From the NCBI GenBank assembly GCA_947624155.1, contig CANQJB010000009.1:1-40957 (forward strand): 40,957 nt of DNA, in the 5' to 3' direction. Shown here piece after piece: positions 14,818 to 24,509 of the stretch (within the stretch, counting starts at the first letter, position 1; each line of letters begins with the position of its first letter). The notes beneath the pieces were generated by a model, which ran no database searches, was not told where the DNA came from, and saw only the letters and a list, made by a program, of their open reading frames with translations. Made by a program: the position numbers and the translations under genes. The DNA comes from an uncultured Clostridia bacterium (GTDB lineage Bacteria > Bacillota > Clostridia > Oscillospirales > Ruminococcaceae).

Positions 14818-17800
14818 CTAATTCCGGTTTTCCTGAACCTCGCTGATGTCCATTCTGAGGAGCTTTGAAACTCCCTTTTCCTGCATCGTTACGCCGTAGA
14901 GGATATCGGCTTCTTCCATCGTTCCGCGGCGGTGGGTTATCATTATGAACTGAGTTGTGCCGGTGAAGTTGCGAAGATACTGCGCGTAGCGGGTGACGTT
15001 GACGTCGTCGAGCGCGGCTTCGATCTCGTCGAGAATGCAGAACGGCGACGGACGCAGTTTAAGTATTGCAAAATAGATTGCGATTGCGACGAAAGCCTGC
15101 TCTCCGCCGGAAAGTAAAGAGAGGTTCTTTATCACCTTTCCGGGAGGGGCGACATTTATTTCGATTCCCGATTCCAAAACGTTGTCGGGGTCGGTGAGAG
15201 TCAGCTCGGCTCTTCCCCCGCCGAACAGCTCGACAAAGGTGGTCTTGAAATTTTCATTTATCTTGTTGAAGCTGTCGGTGAAGATTTCGCGCATACTCTT
15301 TGCGAGGCTTGCAATCAGCTTTTCAAGCTCGTCCTTTGATTTCAAAACGTCTTCGAGCTGAGCAGAGAGGAACTCATATCTTTCGAGGACCTCTTTATAT
15401 TCGTCAATCGCGTCGGTGTTGACCGAGCCGAGTGCGCGGATCTTAGACTTGATCTCGTTGAGGCGCTTCTGGGCGTCGGCGATGTCTCCAACGTCCTCGG
15501 CCTGCTCGGCGGCCTCAGCGACGGTCAGAGAATACGACTCCCAAAGCTGGGTAATCATTCCGTCGCATTCCTTCTGAATGTTGTCGCGGCGCTCGGTGAT
15601 TCTCGAAATCTCGGCGGACACCTTTTCCTTTTCGTCGGATTTTGAGCGCTGTAAGTCTCTGATAACCTGAGTTTTGCGCTCATATTCCATGCTTTTTGAA
15701 AGCTCTTCCTTGATCCTGCCGCCGAGAGCGGCCGCGGTCTCCTTCGACTTTGCGGCGTCCTCTCTGCGCTCGGCGAGCTTGGTGTTCTCCTCGTCAATCG
15801 CCTGTCTGAGCTCCTCGATCCGCTGATCAAAGCGCTTTGCTTCCTCGGCGGAATCCGCGGCGCTTTGCTCTAACTGAGAAATCGAGTCCTCGGCGGACTG
15901 GATATCCTTTGAATATTCCGCGAGCTTCAGGCGCTTGTCTGAAATCTCGTTTGACAGGCGCTCTCTCGCCTCTTTCGACTCGCCGCTTTTTTCCTGATCG
16001 GCAGCGAGGCGGCTTTCGAGCTCGGCGATTTTTGCGCTGCATTCCTCAAGCTCATTGGCGCTCGTCTTTTTGAGTTCGGCGGCTGAGACGATCTTATCGG
16101 CGTTCTCACGGACTGATTTTTCAAGCTCGCTAATTCTAAGCTCATATTGGCCGATCAGTGTTTCGATTCGAGAGCGCTCGCCCTCGAGCCTGACCTTTTC
16201 GGTCTCTGCCCGCGAGATCATATCCTTTTCGCCGTCGATGTCAAACCCGAGCTTTTCGACCTCGGCAGAAAGCGAGGCGCGGCGCTGCTTCATTAACTCA
16301 AAGTCGCCGCTGAGCTTTTCAAGCTGAGTGGTTATTGTCTTTATCTCGTTTTTGCGGGATAGTACGCCGCTCGAGCGCTGCGAGCTGCCTCCGGTGAAGG
16401 AGCCGCCGGCGTTGATGATCTGGCCGTCGAGGGTGATTATTCTGAATCGGTAGCCGTATTTCTTGGCGATATTTGTCGCGAGGTCGATGTCCTCTGCAAC
16501 GGCAATTCTGCCCAAAAGCGAATTGACGATCCCGCGGTATTCCGGTTCACAGTTTACGAGCTCGCTCGCGAGAGCGACATAGCCCTCCTGCATATCGAGA
16601 TTTTTCTCCGAAAGGGTATTTCCCTTTACAGAAGTGATCGGCAGGAATGTCGCGCGGCCGCCATTGGTCTCTTTAAGCAGCCTGATTCCGCACTTTGCGG
16701 TGTCCTCGCTGTCGACGACGACATTCTGGAGCGAGCCGCCGAGAGCGGTCTCGATTGCAAGGCTGTAACTCTGCTCGACCGAGATGAGCTGAGCAACGGT
16801 TCCGCGAACGCCGCGGAGCTGGCCGCTTCTGCCGGCCTTGATTATCTGGCGGACGCTGCCCGCAAAGCCCTCCATCGAGTTTTCGAGGTCGATCAGCATC
16901 TGCCTGCGCTGGGTCATGTTGCGGATATTCAGGTCGGCCTCGGCAAATTCATCGTTCAGCTTTTTGAGCTGGGCGTCCTTTTTGCCGAAAAGCATATTGA
17001 AGCCGTTCAGGCGGTTGGTGTGCTCCTTAGTGTCGGACACGGTCTCGGAAATGTCGGAATTGATTTTTTCGAGCTCGGACTGAGCCTCGGCGACTGCCGC
17101 CCTGCCCTGTGAAAGAGCGGCGTTTGATTCCTCGACCGATTTTTCAAGCTCGGTGCGGGTGATGTCGGAATTGGCAAGAGAAAAGCTCAGCTCGGACTTT
17201 TTTATATAGAGCCGGTTGAGGTCCTCGCCGGCGCTCGACAGAGTTTTCTCAAATTCGTTTGCCTCGGCGGCGAGCGCAGAAAGCCTGTCGGAAAGGGCGG
17301 ATATCTCCTTTTCGAGATCATTGCGCTGTGTGCCGATATTTTCGATCTGCTCTCTCTTTTCGTTGATCCGCCCGCGAATCTGGGCGTCGCTAAGCGAAAG
17401 CTGTTCCTTTCGCTTTTCGTTTTCCGAGATCTGCTCGTTATAGTGCTTTATATTGTTGTTGAAGACGGCTATATCTGCCGCCGCGGCCGCGCTGTCGGCC
17501 TCGAGCTCCGAAATCCGCACGCGGTAATCCTCTGCGGCGGCGGTGCATTGCTGCTTTTTCAGAGAGAGGTCGGCGATATCCTCGTCGCACTTGTCGATCT
17601 CGTTGCCGAGATGCTCATATTCTGCGTTTGAGGCGAGCAGCTTGTCCTCAAGGCCGTCGAGATTTCCTCTCAGCTCCTGGAGCCGGTGAGTCCAGACAGC
17701 TATTTCGAGCGCGCGGCGGGAATCGGAGAGGACGAGAAACTTTTTCGCCTTTTCGGACTGAACCCTCAGCGGCTCAACTCTGCCCTCCAGCTCTGAAAGA

Positions 17801-18381
17801 ATGTCTCTCAGGCGAAGGATATTGTCCTCGGCGGAAGCGAGCCTGCGCTCGGCCTCGGCTTTTTTATATCTGAACTTTGAAATACCGGCGGCTTCCTCAA
17901 AGATTTCGCGGCGCTCGGCGGATTTGCTGCCGACGATGTCGGCAACTCTGCCCTGGCCGATTATTGCGTAGCCGTCGCGGCCGAGACCGGTGTCCATAAA
18001 GAGCTCGACGACGTCTTTAAGCCTGACGGGATTTCCGTTTATCAGATATTCGCTGTCGCCGTTGCGATAGAGCTTTCTTGTGACGCTAACCGCGTCGGAA
18101 TCGACAGGGAGCTTGCGGTCGTCGTTGACGATGTTTAAGGTTACCGAAGCGAAGCCGACCGGCTTGCGCTGCTGGGTGCCGCCGAAAATAACGTCTTCCA
18201 TCTTTCCGCCTCTTAAAGTCTTCGAGGACTGCTCCCCGAGGACCCACCTGATGGCGTCGGCAATATTGCTCTTTCCGCTTCCGTTAGGGCCGACTACGGC
18301 AGTCAGTCCCTTGCCGAATTCAAGAGTTACCTTATCCGGAAAGGATTTGAAGCCGTGCAGCTCAAGCGATTTAAGATACAC
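14818..18381 (-). CDS. smc: Chromosome segregation protein SMC
   Basis: A 1187-aa condensin ATPase. The N-terminal head has Walker A GPNGSGKSN at 31-39. Two long coiled coils (about 170-490 and 680-1010) flank a hinge at about 500-670 (GFAGSVRQIIKAGRSGQLRG, then GGSFTGGSSQ). The C-terminal head has the signature LSGGEQAF and Walker B FCILDEIEAALDD. SMC works with ScpA and ScpB, not encoded here, to compact and separate replicated chromosomes. The start is GTG at 18381, behind GGAGGACAACTAA, abutting the radical SAM stop codon. Length and motifs are normal. Confidence 0.98.
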   Translation of the reverse strand: MYLKSLELHGFKSFPDKVTLEFGKGLTAVVGPNGSGKSNIADAIRWVLGEQSSKTLRGGKMEDVIFGGTQQRKPVGFASVTLNIVNDDRKLPVDSDAVSVTRKLYRNGDSEYLINGNPVRLKDVVELFMDTGLGRDGYAIIGQGRVADIVGSKSAERREIFEEAAGISKFRYKKAEAERRLASAEDNILRLRDILSELEGRVEPLRVQSEKAKKFLVLSDSRRALEIAVWTHRLQELRGNLDGLEDKLLASNAEYEHLGNEIDKCDEDIADLSLKKQQCTAAAEDYRVRISELEADSAAAAADIAVFNNNIKHYNEQISENEKRKEQLSLSDAQIRGRINEKREQIENIGTQRNDLEKEISALSDRLSALAAEANEFEKTLSSAGEDLNRLYIKKSELSFSLANSDITRTELEKSVEESNAALSQGRAAVAEAQSELEKINSDISETVSDTKEHTNRLNGFNMLFGKKDAQLKKLNDEFAEADLNIRNMTQRRQMLIDLENSMEGFAGSVRQIIKAGRSGQLRGVRGTVAQLISVEQSYSLAIETALGGSLQNVVVDSEDTAKCGIRLLKETNGGRATFLPITSVKGNTLSEKNLDMQEGYVALASELVNCEPEYRGIVNSLLGRIAVAEDIDLATNIAKKYGYRFRIITLDGQIINAGGSFTGGSSQRSSGVLSRKNEIKTITTQLEKLSGDFELMKQRRASLSAEVEKLGFDIDGEKDMISRAETEKVRLEGERSRIETLIGQYELRISELEKSVRENADKIVSAAELKKTSANELEECSAKIAELESRLAADQEKSGESKEARERLSNEISDKRLKLAEYSKDIQSAEDSISQLEQSAADSAEEAKRFDQRIEELRQAIDEENTKLAERREDAAKSKETAAALGGRIKEELSKSMEYERKTQVIRDLQRSKSDEKEKVSAEISRITERRDNIQKECDGMITQLWESYSLTVAEAAEQAEDVGDIADAQKRLNEIKSKIRALGSVNTDAIDEYKEVLERYEFLSAQLEDVLKSKDELEKLIASLAKSMREIFTDSFNKINENFKTTFVELFGGGRAELTLTDPDNVLESGIEINVAPPGKVIKNLSLLSGGEQAFVAIAIYFAILKLRPSPFCILDEIEAALDDVNVTRYAQYLRNFTGTTQFIMITHRRGTMEEADILYGVTMQEKGVSKLLRMDISEVQENRN

Positions 18382-19377
18382 TTAGTTGTCCTCCGTTTTA
18401 ATTTTTATGAGTGGTTCGCTCTGGCCGGGGTTCGGGAAAATTTTTACCGATATACCCTTTGAACGAAAATATGTGATGTTGCTCTTTTTTTGACCGAGCG
18501 CCTTTGAAAGCGACTCAGGCGGGACTGTAAAGCTTGCAGACTTGTCAGAACCGATCAGGAACTCCATTTTTCTGCGGCAGCGCTCGCTTTCGCAAAGCTC
18601 ACGGAACGCGGGGTGATAGAGCCCGCCCAGCATATCAGATTCAACCTCGCGCGAGGAATGGAGCCCGAGCTTTATCACGCTGACTCCGGCGGCCTCGAAT
18701 TTGTCTAGTAGGTCGGCGCAGAGTGATATTGCGGCGCTCAGGTCATAGGGCTTATACTCGCCGGAAAGATAGAGCTCAGCGAGGCGGGTGTCTTTCAGAA
18801 TGACGGTTGGGTAGATTCTCGCCTCCTGCGGCCGAAGCGAAATCAGCCGGTCGGCGGTAAAGCGGTCGAGCTCGGGGGTTGAGCCGTATAGCCCGACCAT
18901 CATCTGAAGCCCGAGAGTAAAGTCAAATTGCTTTACAAGCTCAGACGCTTTCTCAATGTCCTCGGCGGTGTGGCCGCGCCCGTTCAGCTCCAAAACCCTG
19001 TCAGACATCGACTGAGCTCCGAGCTCGACCGAGCTGACGCCGTAATCGGAAAGAATGCCGAGTATCTCGGGGGTTATCGCGTCGGGGCGGGTCGAGAGGC
19101 GGATACCTCTGAAACCGGCGTCAACATATGGCTTTGCGGCGCTTAAAAGCTCGATCATGTAGTCTCTCGGGACGGCGGTGAAGCTGCCGCCGAAAAACGC
19201 GATCTCGGTCCGCTTCGGGTCGGCCCCGCAGACGATCGCGCGCTCGACGGCGCTGACGACATCGGCGGCATGAGGAATCTTTTGCGCGCCGGTTATCGCG
19301 CGCTGGTCGCAGAAGCTGCATCTGTGAGGGCAGCCGATATGCGGCACGAAAACCGCCACTGAAGCGCGTTTGCTCAC
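18382..19377 (-). CDS. Radical SAM protein, Elp3-like without acetyltransferase domain
   Basis: A 331-aa radical SAM enzyme. The 4Fe-4S cluster motif is C16-x3-C20-x2-C23 (GCPHRCSFCDQRAITG). It is followed by GGSFTAVPRDYMIELL, RLSTRPDAI and VELGAQSMSD, which match the Elp3/YhcC-like subgroup. There is no C-terminal GNAT domain as in true Elp3, and the last part is unassigned. It is conserved between rnc and smc in many clostridia, but I know of no established substrate; RNA modification is a reasonable guess from its neighbours. The start is GTG overlapping the rnc stop by 4 bases. Confidence 0.9.
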   Translation of the reverse strand: MSKRASVAVFVPHIGCPHRCSFCDQRAITGAQKIPHAADVVSAVERAIVCGADPKRTEIAFFGGSFTAVPRDYMIELLSAAKPYVDAGFRGIRLSTRPDAITPEILGILSDYGVSSVELGAQSMSDRVLELNGRGHTAEDIEKASELVKQFDFTLGLQMMVGLYGSTPELDRFTADRLISLRPQEARIYPTVILKDTRLAELYLSGEYKPYDLSAAISLCADLLDKFEAAGVSVIKLGLHSSREVESDMLGGLYHPAFRELCESERCRRKMEFLIGSDKSASFTVPPESLSKALGQKKSNITYFRSKGISVKIFPNPGQSEPLIKIKTEDN

Positions 19378-20066
19378 TTTCTGCTCCAGCCCATCAGCCT
19401 AAGAGCCTCGCGGGCGGCGAGCTGCTCGGCTGATTTTTTGCTGTGGGCGGTACCCTCGCCGATCACGTTTGAATTGAGCATCACATGAATTGTGAAAAGC
19501 TTGTTGTGGTCGGGGCCGGATTCGGCGGCGAGCCTGTATTCGACGTGTTCCTCGGGATTTTTCTGAATTATCTCCTGCAAAATCGTCTTGTAATCGTCAT
19601 AAGCCGCGGCGACGGCGGCCTGAACGTCTTCGGGCATAAACCGAAGTATATGGCGCTTTGCGGCTTCCATTCCGCCGTCGAGATAAATCGCGGCGATAAC
19701 CGCCTCAAAGGCGTCGGCGATAATCGACGGGCGCTCGCGGCCTCCGGCAAGCTCTTCGCCTTTACCAAGCATTATATACTGCCCGAGATTGATCTGGCTG
19801 CCGAAGTGGTGGAGAGCCTTTTCGCAGACAAGAGTCGCGCGGGTCTTGGTCAGCTCGCCCTCCGGAATGTCGGTGAAATGCTCGAACAGATAGTCGGAAA
19901 CAACTATTGAGAGCACAGAATCGCCCAAAAACTCCAATCTTTCGTTGGAGCGGTAGCGGTGTTTCGACTCGTTCGCAAAGGAAGAGTGCGACAGCGCTTC
20001 AAACAAAAGATCGCGGTTTTTGAACTTGTAGTTTATTACCTTTTCAAAATCTTCAAGATTGCTCAT
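19374..20066 (-). CDS. rnc: Ribonuclease III
   Basis: A 230-aa endonuclease for double-stranded RNA, used in rRNA processing. The catalytic signature NERLEFLGDS is at 41-50, with the second acidic site in IADAFEAVIAAIYLD. The C-terminal double-stranded RNA-binding domain covers about 157-226 and ends KKSAEQLAAREALRLM. The start is an ATG behind AGGTGG. plsX lies 26 bases upstream; the acpP gene usually found between them in Firmicutes is missing. Confidence 0.97.
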   Translation of the reverse strand: MSNLEDFEKVINYKFKNRDLLFEALSHSSFANESKHRYRSNERLEFLGDSVLSIVVSDYLFEHFTDIPEGELTKTRATLVCEKALHHFGSQINLGQYIMLGKGEELAGGRERPSIIADAFEAVIAAIYLDGGMEAAKRHILRFMPEDVQAAVAAAYDDYKTILQEIIQKNPEEHVEYRLAAESGPDHNKLFTIHVMLNSNVIGEGTAHSKKSAEQLAAREALRLMGWSRK

Positions 20067-20092
20067 TTTACCACCTGTAAAGTAATTATGCC

Positions 20093-21100
20093 TTACGAAT
20101 TGTCAGACGCCTTGACCTCTTCAATGCCCTTTGAAATTTCGCCGACGAGGTCGTTTTCAACGCAGATCCTAGCCTGCCTGACGGCGTTAAAGAACGCTTT
20201 GGCGTTGGAGGAGCCGTGGGCCTTGATGACCGGCTTCTGTGTTCCGAGAAGCGGCGCGCCGCCGTGCTCGGTATAGTCCATTTTCTTTTTAAATGCGTTA
20301 ATTTTCTTTATCAAAAGGACAGCGCCGAGCTTTGAGCCGATACCGCCCGAGAACATCTCTTTGAGGCTTGTTGAGAAGAATTTGCCCATTCCCTCGATCG
20401 TTTTAAGTATCAGATTGCCGGTGAAGCCGTCGGAAACGACGACGTCGGCGGCGCCGAGCGGAATGTCGCGGCCCTCGACGTTGCCGATAAAATCGAGCGG
20501 CGCTTCGGAGAGGAGCTTATAGCTTTCGAGTTCTAACTCTCTGCCCTTTGAGGGCTCAGCACCGATATTCGCAAGAGCGACCTTCGGCTTTTTAACATTC
20601 ATGAATTTGGTCATATATGCCGAACCCATTATTCCGAACTGAACGAGCATTTCGGGGCGGCAGTCGGCATTTGCGCCGACGTCCAGAAGAAGGGTGTTCG
20701 ATTTCAGGGTCGGGATAAGTGTCGCGAGCGCGACGCGCTTTATTCCCCTGATTCTCTTGACGATAAAGGTTGAGCCGACGACGAGCGCGCCGGTAGAGCC
20801 TGCGGAGAGGAAGGCGTCGCCCTCTCCGTCTGCGAGCATTTTAAGCCCGACAGCCATTGAGGTGCCGGAATATTCCTTTAAAATCTTTGTCGGCTCATAG
20901 CAGACTTCCATTACTCCGTCGGCATGGCGAAGATCGAGCTTTGAAATGTCAACGCCGTTTTCGGAAGCAGTTTTGCGGATTATTTCCTCGTCGCCGACAA
21001 CGGTTATATCGACTCCGAGCTGATCGACCGCCTGCGCGCAGCCCTTTAAAACCTCGAGAGGCGCGTTGTCTCCGCCGAAGCCGTCCACAATAATTCTCAT
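20093..21100 (-). CDS. plsX: Phosphate acyltransferase PlsX
   Basis: A 335-aa enzyme of family length that turns acyl-ACP into acyl-phosphate, the first step of phospholipid synthesis in Gram-positive bacteria. Typical segments are IIVDGFGGDNAPLEVLKGC, SAGSTGALV, NIGAEPSKG, VVSDGFTGNLILKTIEG and YTEHGGAPLLG. The ATG follows the trmFO stop by one base, and its Shine-Dalgarno GGAGGTAACTGAA lies over that stop, so the two are probably coupled. Confidence 0.98.
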   Translation of the reverse strand: MRIIVDGFGGDNAPLEVLKGCAQAVDQLGVDITVVGDEEIIRKTASENGVDISKLDLRHADGVMEVCYEPTKILKEYSGTSMAVGLKMLADGEGDAFLSAGSTGALVVGSTFIVKRIRGIKRVALATLIPTLKSNTLLLDVGANADCRPEMLVQFGIMGSAYMTKFMNVKKPKVALANIGAEPSKGRELELESYKLLSEAPLDFIGNVEGRDIPLGAADVVVSDGFTGNLILKTIEGMGKFFSTSLKEMFSGGIGSKLGAVLLIKKINAFKKKMDYTEHGGAPLLGTQKPVIKAHGSSNAKAFFNAVRQARICVENDLVGEISKGIEEVKASDNS

Positions 21101-21101
21101 T

Positions 21102-22412
21102 TCAGTTACCTCCGTTCAAAGATTTTTCAAGATATTCCAGCGAGCGCCTTGCGAGCGCCGCATATTTTTCCTGCTTGCCGCGAATTTTTTCGGGCAGCTC
21201 CGGAAGTATTCCCATATTTGCGCCCATCGGCTGAAAACCGGAGGGCGAGCCGGTCTCGACATATTCCGCGAGAGCGCCGAGCATCGTTTCAGGCGGGAGG
21301 GTTATCTCAGGCAGACCCTTTAATCGTCTCGAAAGGCTCAAAGCTGCATAGATTCCGCTCGCAGCGGATTCGATATATCCCTCTACGCCGGTTATCTGAC
21401 CGGCGAAATAGATCCGCGGGTCTGATTTCAGGCAGAAATGGCGATCGAGGAGCTTGGGCGAGTTGAGATAGGTGTTGCGGTGCATAACGCCGTAGCGCAT
21501 AAACTCGGCGTCTTTAAGCCCGGGGATCATCGAAAAGACGCGCTTTTGTTCGCCGAACTTAAGATTTGTCTGAAAGCCGACGAGGTTATAGAGCGTTCCG
21601 GCGGTGTTTTCAAGCCGAAGCTGAACGACGGCGTAGGGGCGTCTGCCGGTTCGCGGGTCGGTCAGCCCGACGGGCTTCATCGGGCCGAAGCGCATACAGT
21701 CAACTCCTCGCTTCGCGAGCGCCTCAATCGGCATACAGCCCTCGTAAACGGTATAATCGCCGGAGGCGTCGAAGTCGTGGAGCGGAGCGGTTTCGGCGTT
21801 TATCAGCTCGTTGTAAAATCCGAGATACTCGTCCTTGTCCATCGGACAGTTGAGATAGTCCTCGCCTCCCCTGCCGTATCTCGAAGCGCCGAAGACAAGG
21901 CTTCGGTCAAGGCTTTCGGCGGTGACGATCGGGGCGGCGGCGTCGTGGAAATAGAGATATTCCGCGCCGACGAGCTTATTTATGCTCTCTGAGAGCCTGT
22001 CCGACGTCAGAGGCCCGGTGGCGATTATCACATAGCCGTCGGGAATAGCGGTAACTTCGCCCTCAACTACCTTTATAAGGGGGTGGGAGCGGACCTTTTC
22101 GGTTATATAATCGGAAAACTGCTCGCGGTTGACGGCGAGCGCTCCCCCCGCGGGGACCTTTGAAAGCTCGGCAGACTCCATTGAGAGAGAACCTAAGCGG
22201 CGCATTTCCTCTTTCAGAAGACCCGCCGCGGATTCGAGCCGCTCGGCTTTCAGAGAATTTGAGCAGACGAGCTCGCTGAAGCCGGAATATTTGTGCGCCG
22301 GAGTGAATTTTTCTGGTTTCATTTCGCAGAGCTCGACCTCGATGCCGCTGTTTGCGAGCTGCCAGGCGGCCTCGCAGCCGGCAAGCCCCGCGCCGATGAC
22401 CTTAACGCTCAT
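21102..22412 (-). CDS. trmFO: Folate-dependent tRNA U54 methyltransferase TrmFO
   Basis: A 436-aa flavoprotein that makes ribothymidine at tRNA position 54 using methylenetetrahydrofolate. The FAD-binding start is VIGAGLAGCEAAWQLANSG, followed by the conserved YSGFSELVCSNSLKAERLE and, late, FAGQITGVEGYIESAASG. It overlaps the topA stop by 4 bases. TopA-TrmFO adjacency is common in Firmicutes. Confidence 0.98.
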   Translation of the reverse strand: MSVKVIGAGLAGCEAAWQLANSGIEVELCEMKPEKFTPAHKYSGFSELVCSNSLKAERLESAAGLLKEEMRRLGSLSMESAELSKVPAGGALAVNREQFSDYITEKVRSHPLIKVVEGEVTAIPDGYVIIATGPLTSDRLSESINKLVGAEYLYFHDAAAPIVTAESLDRSLVFGASRYGRGGEDYLNCPMDKDEYLGFYNELINAETAPLHDFDASGDYTVYEGCMPIEALAKRGVDCMRFGPMKPVGLTDPRTGRRPYAVVQLRLENTAGTLYNLVGFQTNLKFGEQKRVFSMIPGLKDAEFMRYGVMHRNTYLNSPKLLDRHFCLKSDPRIYFAGQITGVEGYIESAASGIYAALSLSRRLKGLPEITLPPETMLGALAEYVETGSPSGFQPMGANMGILPELPEKIRGKQEKYAALARRSLEYLEKSLNGGN

Positions 22413-24487
22413 GAGAGCTCCTTTTCATATCCGCAGCCGTCCTTGTGGCAAAGAAGCTTACCGTGGGCGCCTCCCTTGTTGAAGAGGGTGCTGCCGCAGT
22501 TGGGGCAGATTTCGGAGGTCGGAGTGTCCCAGGTCATGAATTTACAGTTTGGGTTGTCTTCACAGCCGAAGTATTTTTTCGCGGTCTTGGTCTTTTTCTG
22601 GAGAATCCTCTTGCCGCAGATCGGGCATTTGCCGGGGGTCTCCTGGACTATCCGCTTGGTATTCCGGCACTCGGGGAAGCCGGTGCAGGCGAGGAATTTG
22701 CCGTATTTTCCGAGCTTTATCACCATCGGCCTGCCGCAGAGCTCGCAGACCTCGTTTGTCGCTTCGTCGGGGACCTTGACTCTCTTTCCCTCCATATCGG
22801 TCTCGGCCTGCTTAAGGGTCTTTTCAAAGCCGCCGTAGAAGCCGGAGAGTACGTCGGTCCACTCCTTCTGCCCGAGCTCGATTTTGTCGAGGTCGTCCTC
22901 CATTTCGGCCGTGAAGCCGAGGTCGACGATGTCTTTAAAGTGGTCCTTCATCAGCTCTGTCGTCACCTCGCCGAGGGCGGTCGGCTTTAGCTGGCGGCCG
23001 TCGCGCTCAACGTAGGAGCGGGAGATTATTGTCGTTATAGTTGAAGCATAAGTCGACGGCCTTGCGATGCCGTATTCCTTGAAGGCCTTTATCAGCGTGG
23101 CCTCGGTATATCTCGCCGGAGGCTGGGTGAAATGCTGCAAACCGTCGAGGGATTTGAGCTTCAGTATATCCCCCTTTTCGAGAGGCGGGAGAGCGTTGTT
23201 TTCCTCGGCGTCGTCGTTCTGCTCCTCGTAGAGGACTGTAAAGCCGTCGAACTTGACGGAAAAGCCGGAGGTGCGGAAAACGCAGCCGTTGGCGCTGATC
23301 GCGGCGGCGGTGGTATTCAGCTCGCAGTCGGCCATCTGGCTCGCGAGGAAGCGGGACCAGATCAGCTTATAGAGCTTATATTGGTCGTTTGTCAGCGAGG
23401 GGCGCGCGGTCTCGGGACGAAGATCGGGCATTGTCGGCCTGATCGCCTCGTGGGCGTCCTGGACATTGCTGCCGCCGGCGCGGTAGTTTCTCGGGGTCTT
23501 TGGGAGATACTGCGGGCCGTAGGCGCTTTCGATAAAGGTCTTTGCGGCCTGCTTCGCCTCGTCTGAGATCCTCAGAGAGTCGGTTCTCATATAGGTGATA
23601 AGACCCATCGCGCCGATGCCCTCGATATCGACGCCTTCATAAAGCTCCTGAGCGACGCTCATGGTTCGCCTTGACTGCCAGCCGAGGCGCTGTGCGGCGT
23701 CCTGCAAAAGGGTCGGGGTCGAGAACGGAGCGGCAGGAGAGCGCATTCTGGTGCCTTTTTTGACCGACGAAACGGTGAAATCGGCGCCGTCGAGGCGCGC
23801 AAGAACAGCGTCGGTTTCTTCTTTGGTCTTAAGCTCCGCCTTTTTGCCGTCTACGGTCGAGAGCTTGGCGGTGAAAGCCTTTCGGGATTCGGAGGCGTTG
23901 AACTTTGCCTCAACGGTCCAGTATTCGACCGGAACAAAGGCGCGAATCTCCTGCTCGCGGTCAACGATCATTCTGACCGCGGCGGACTGGACTCTGCCGG
24001 CGGAAAGGCCGCGCCTGACCTTTTTCCAGAGAAACGGAGAGAGCTTATAGCCGACGATTCTGTCGAGAATGCGGCGCGCCTGCTGGGCGTTGACGATGTT
24101 CATGTCAATGGTGCGGGGCGATTTCATTCCGGCCTCGACGCCGGTCTTCGTTATCTCGTTGAAGGTTACGCGGTTCTTTTCACTCATGTCAAATCCGAGT
24201 ATGGTCGCGAGGTGCCAGGAGATCGCTTCGCCTTCGCGGTCGGGGTCGGTCGCGAAATAGACATGGTTGGACTTTTTTGCGAGCTTGCGGATATCCTCGA
24301 TTATCTTCTCCTTGCCGGCGATGTCGACATAGGTGGGGGTAAAGCCGTGCTCGATATCGACTGCGAGCTTTGACTTCGGAAGATCCCTGACATGGCCGAC
24401 GCAGGCGACGACCTTATAGCCGCTGCCGAGAGTGCTCTGGACGGTGTGGATTTTAGACGGTGACTCCAAAATAATTAAATCTGACAT
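22409..24487 (-). CDS. topA: DNA topoisomerase I
   Basis: A 692-aa type IA topoisomerase that relaxes negative supercoils. The TOPRIM domain starts LIILESPSKIHTVQ and includes FATDPDREGEAISWHL. The active-site Tyr lies in GLITYMRTDSLRIS. The C terminus carries three four-Cys zinc units (CELCGRPM, CPICGKRI and CPNCGSTL starts). The ATG follows AGAGGTAAC. dprA lies 22 bases upstream. Confidence 0.98.
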   Translation of the reverse strand: MSDLIILESPSKIHTVQSTLGSGYKVVACVGHVRDLPKSKLAVDIEHGFTPTYVDIAGKEKIIEDIRKLAKKSNHVYFATDPDREGEAISWHLATILGFDMSEKNRVTFNEITKTGVEAGMKSPRTIDMNIVNAQQARRILDRIVGYKLSPFLWKKVRRGLSAGRVQSAAVRMIVDREQEIRAFVPVEYWTVEAKFNASESRKAFTAKLSTVDGKKAELKTKEETDAVLARLDGADFTVSSVKKGTRMRSPAAPFSTPTLLQDAAQRLGWQSRRTMSVAQELYEGVDIEGIGAMGLITYMRTDSLRISDEAKQAAKTFIESAYGPQYLPKTPRNYRAGGSNVQDAHEAIRPTMPDLRPETARPSLTNDQYKLYKLIWSRFLASQMADCELNTTAAAISANGCVFRTSGFSVKFDGFTVLYEEQNDDAEENNALPPLEKGDILKLKSLDGLQHFTQPPARYTEATLIKAFKEYGIARPSTYASTITTIISRSYVERDGRQLKPTALGEVTTELMKDHFKDIVDLGFTAEMEDDLDKIELGQKEWTDVLSGFYGGFEKTLKQAETDMEGKRVKVPDEATNEVCELCGRPMVIKLGKYGKFLACTGFPECRNTKRIVQETPGKCPICGKRILQKKTKTAKKYFGCEDNPNCKFMTWDTPTSEICPNCGSTLFNKGGAHGKLLCHKDGCGYEKELS

Positions 24488-24509
24488 TTGTTACCTCTTA
24501 AATATAGTG

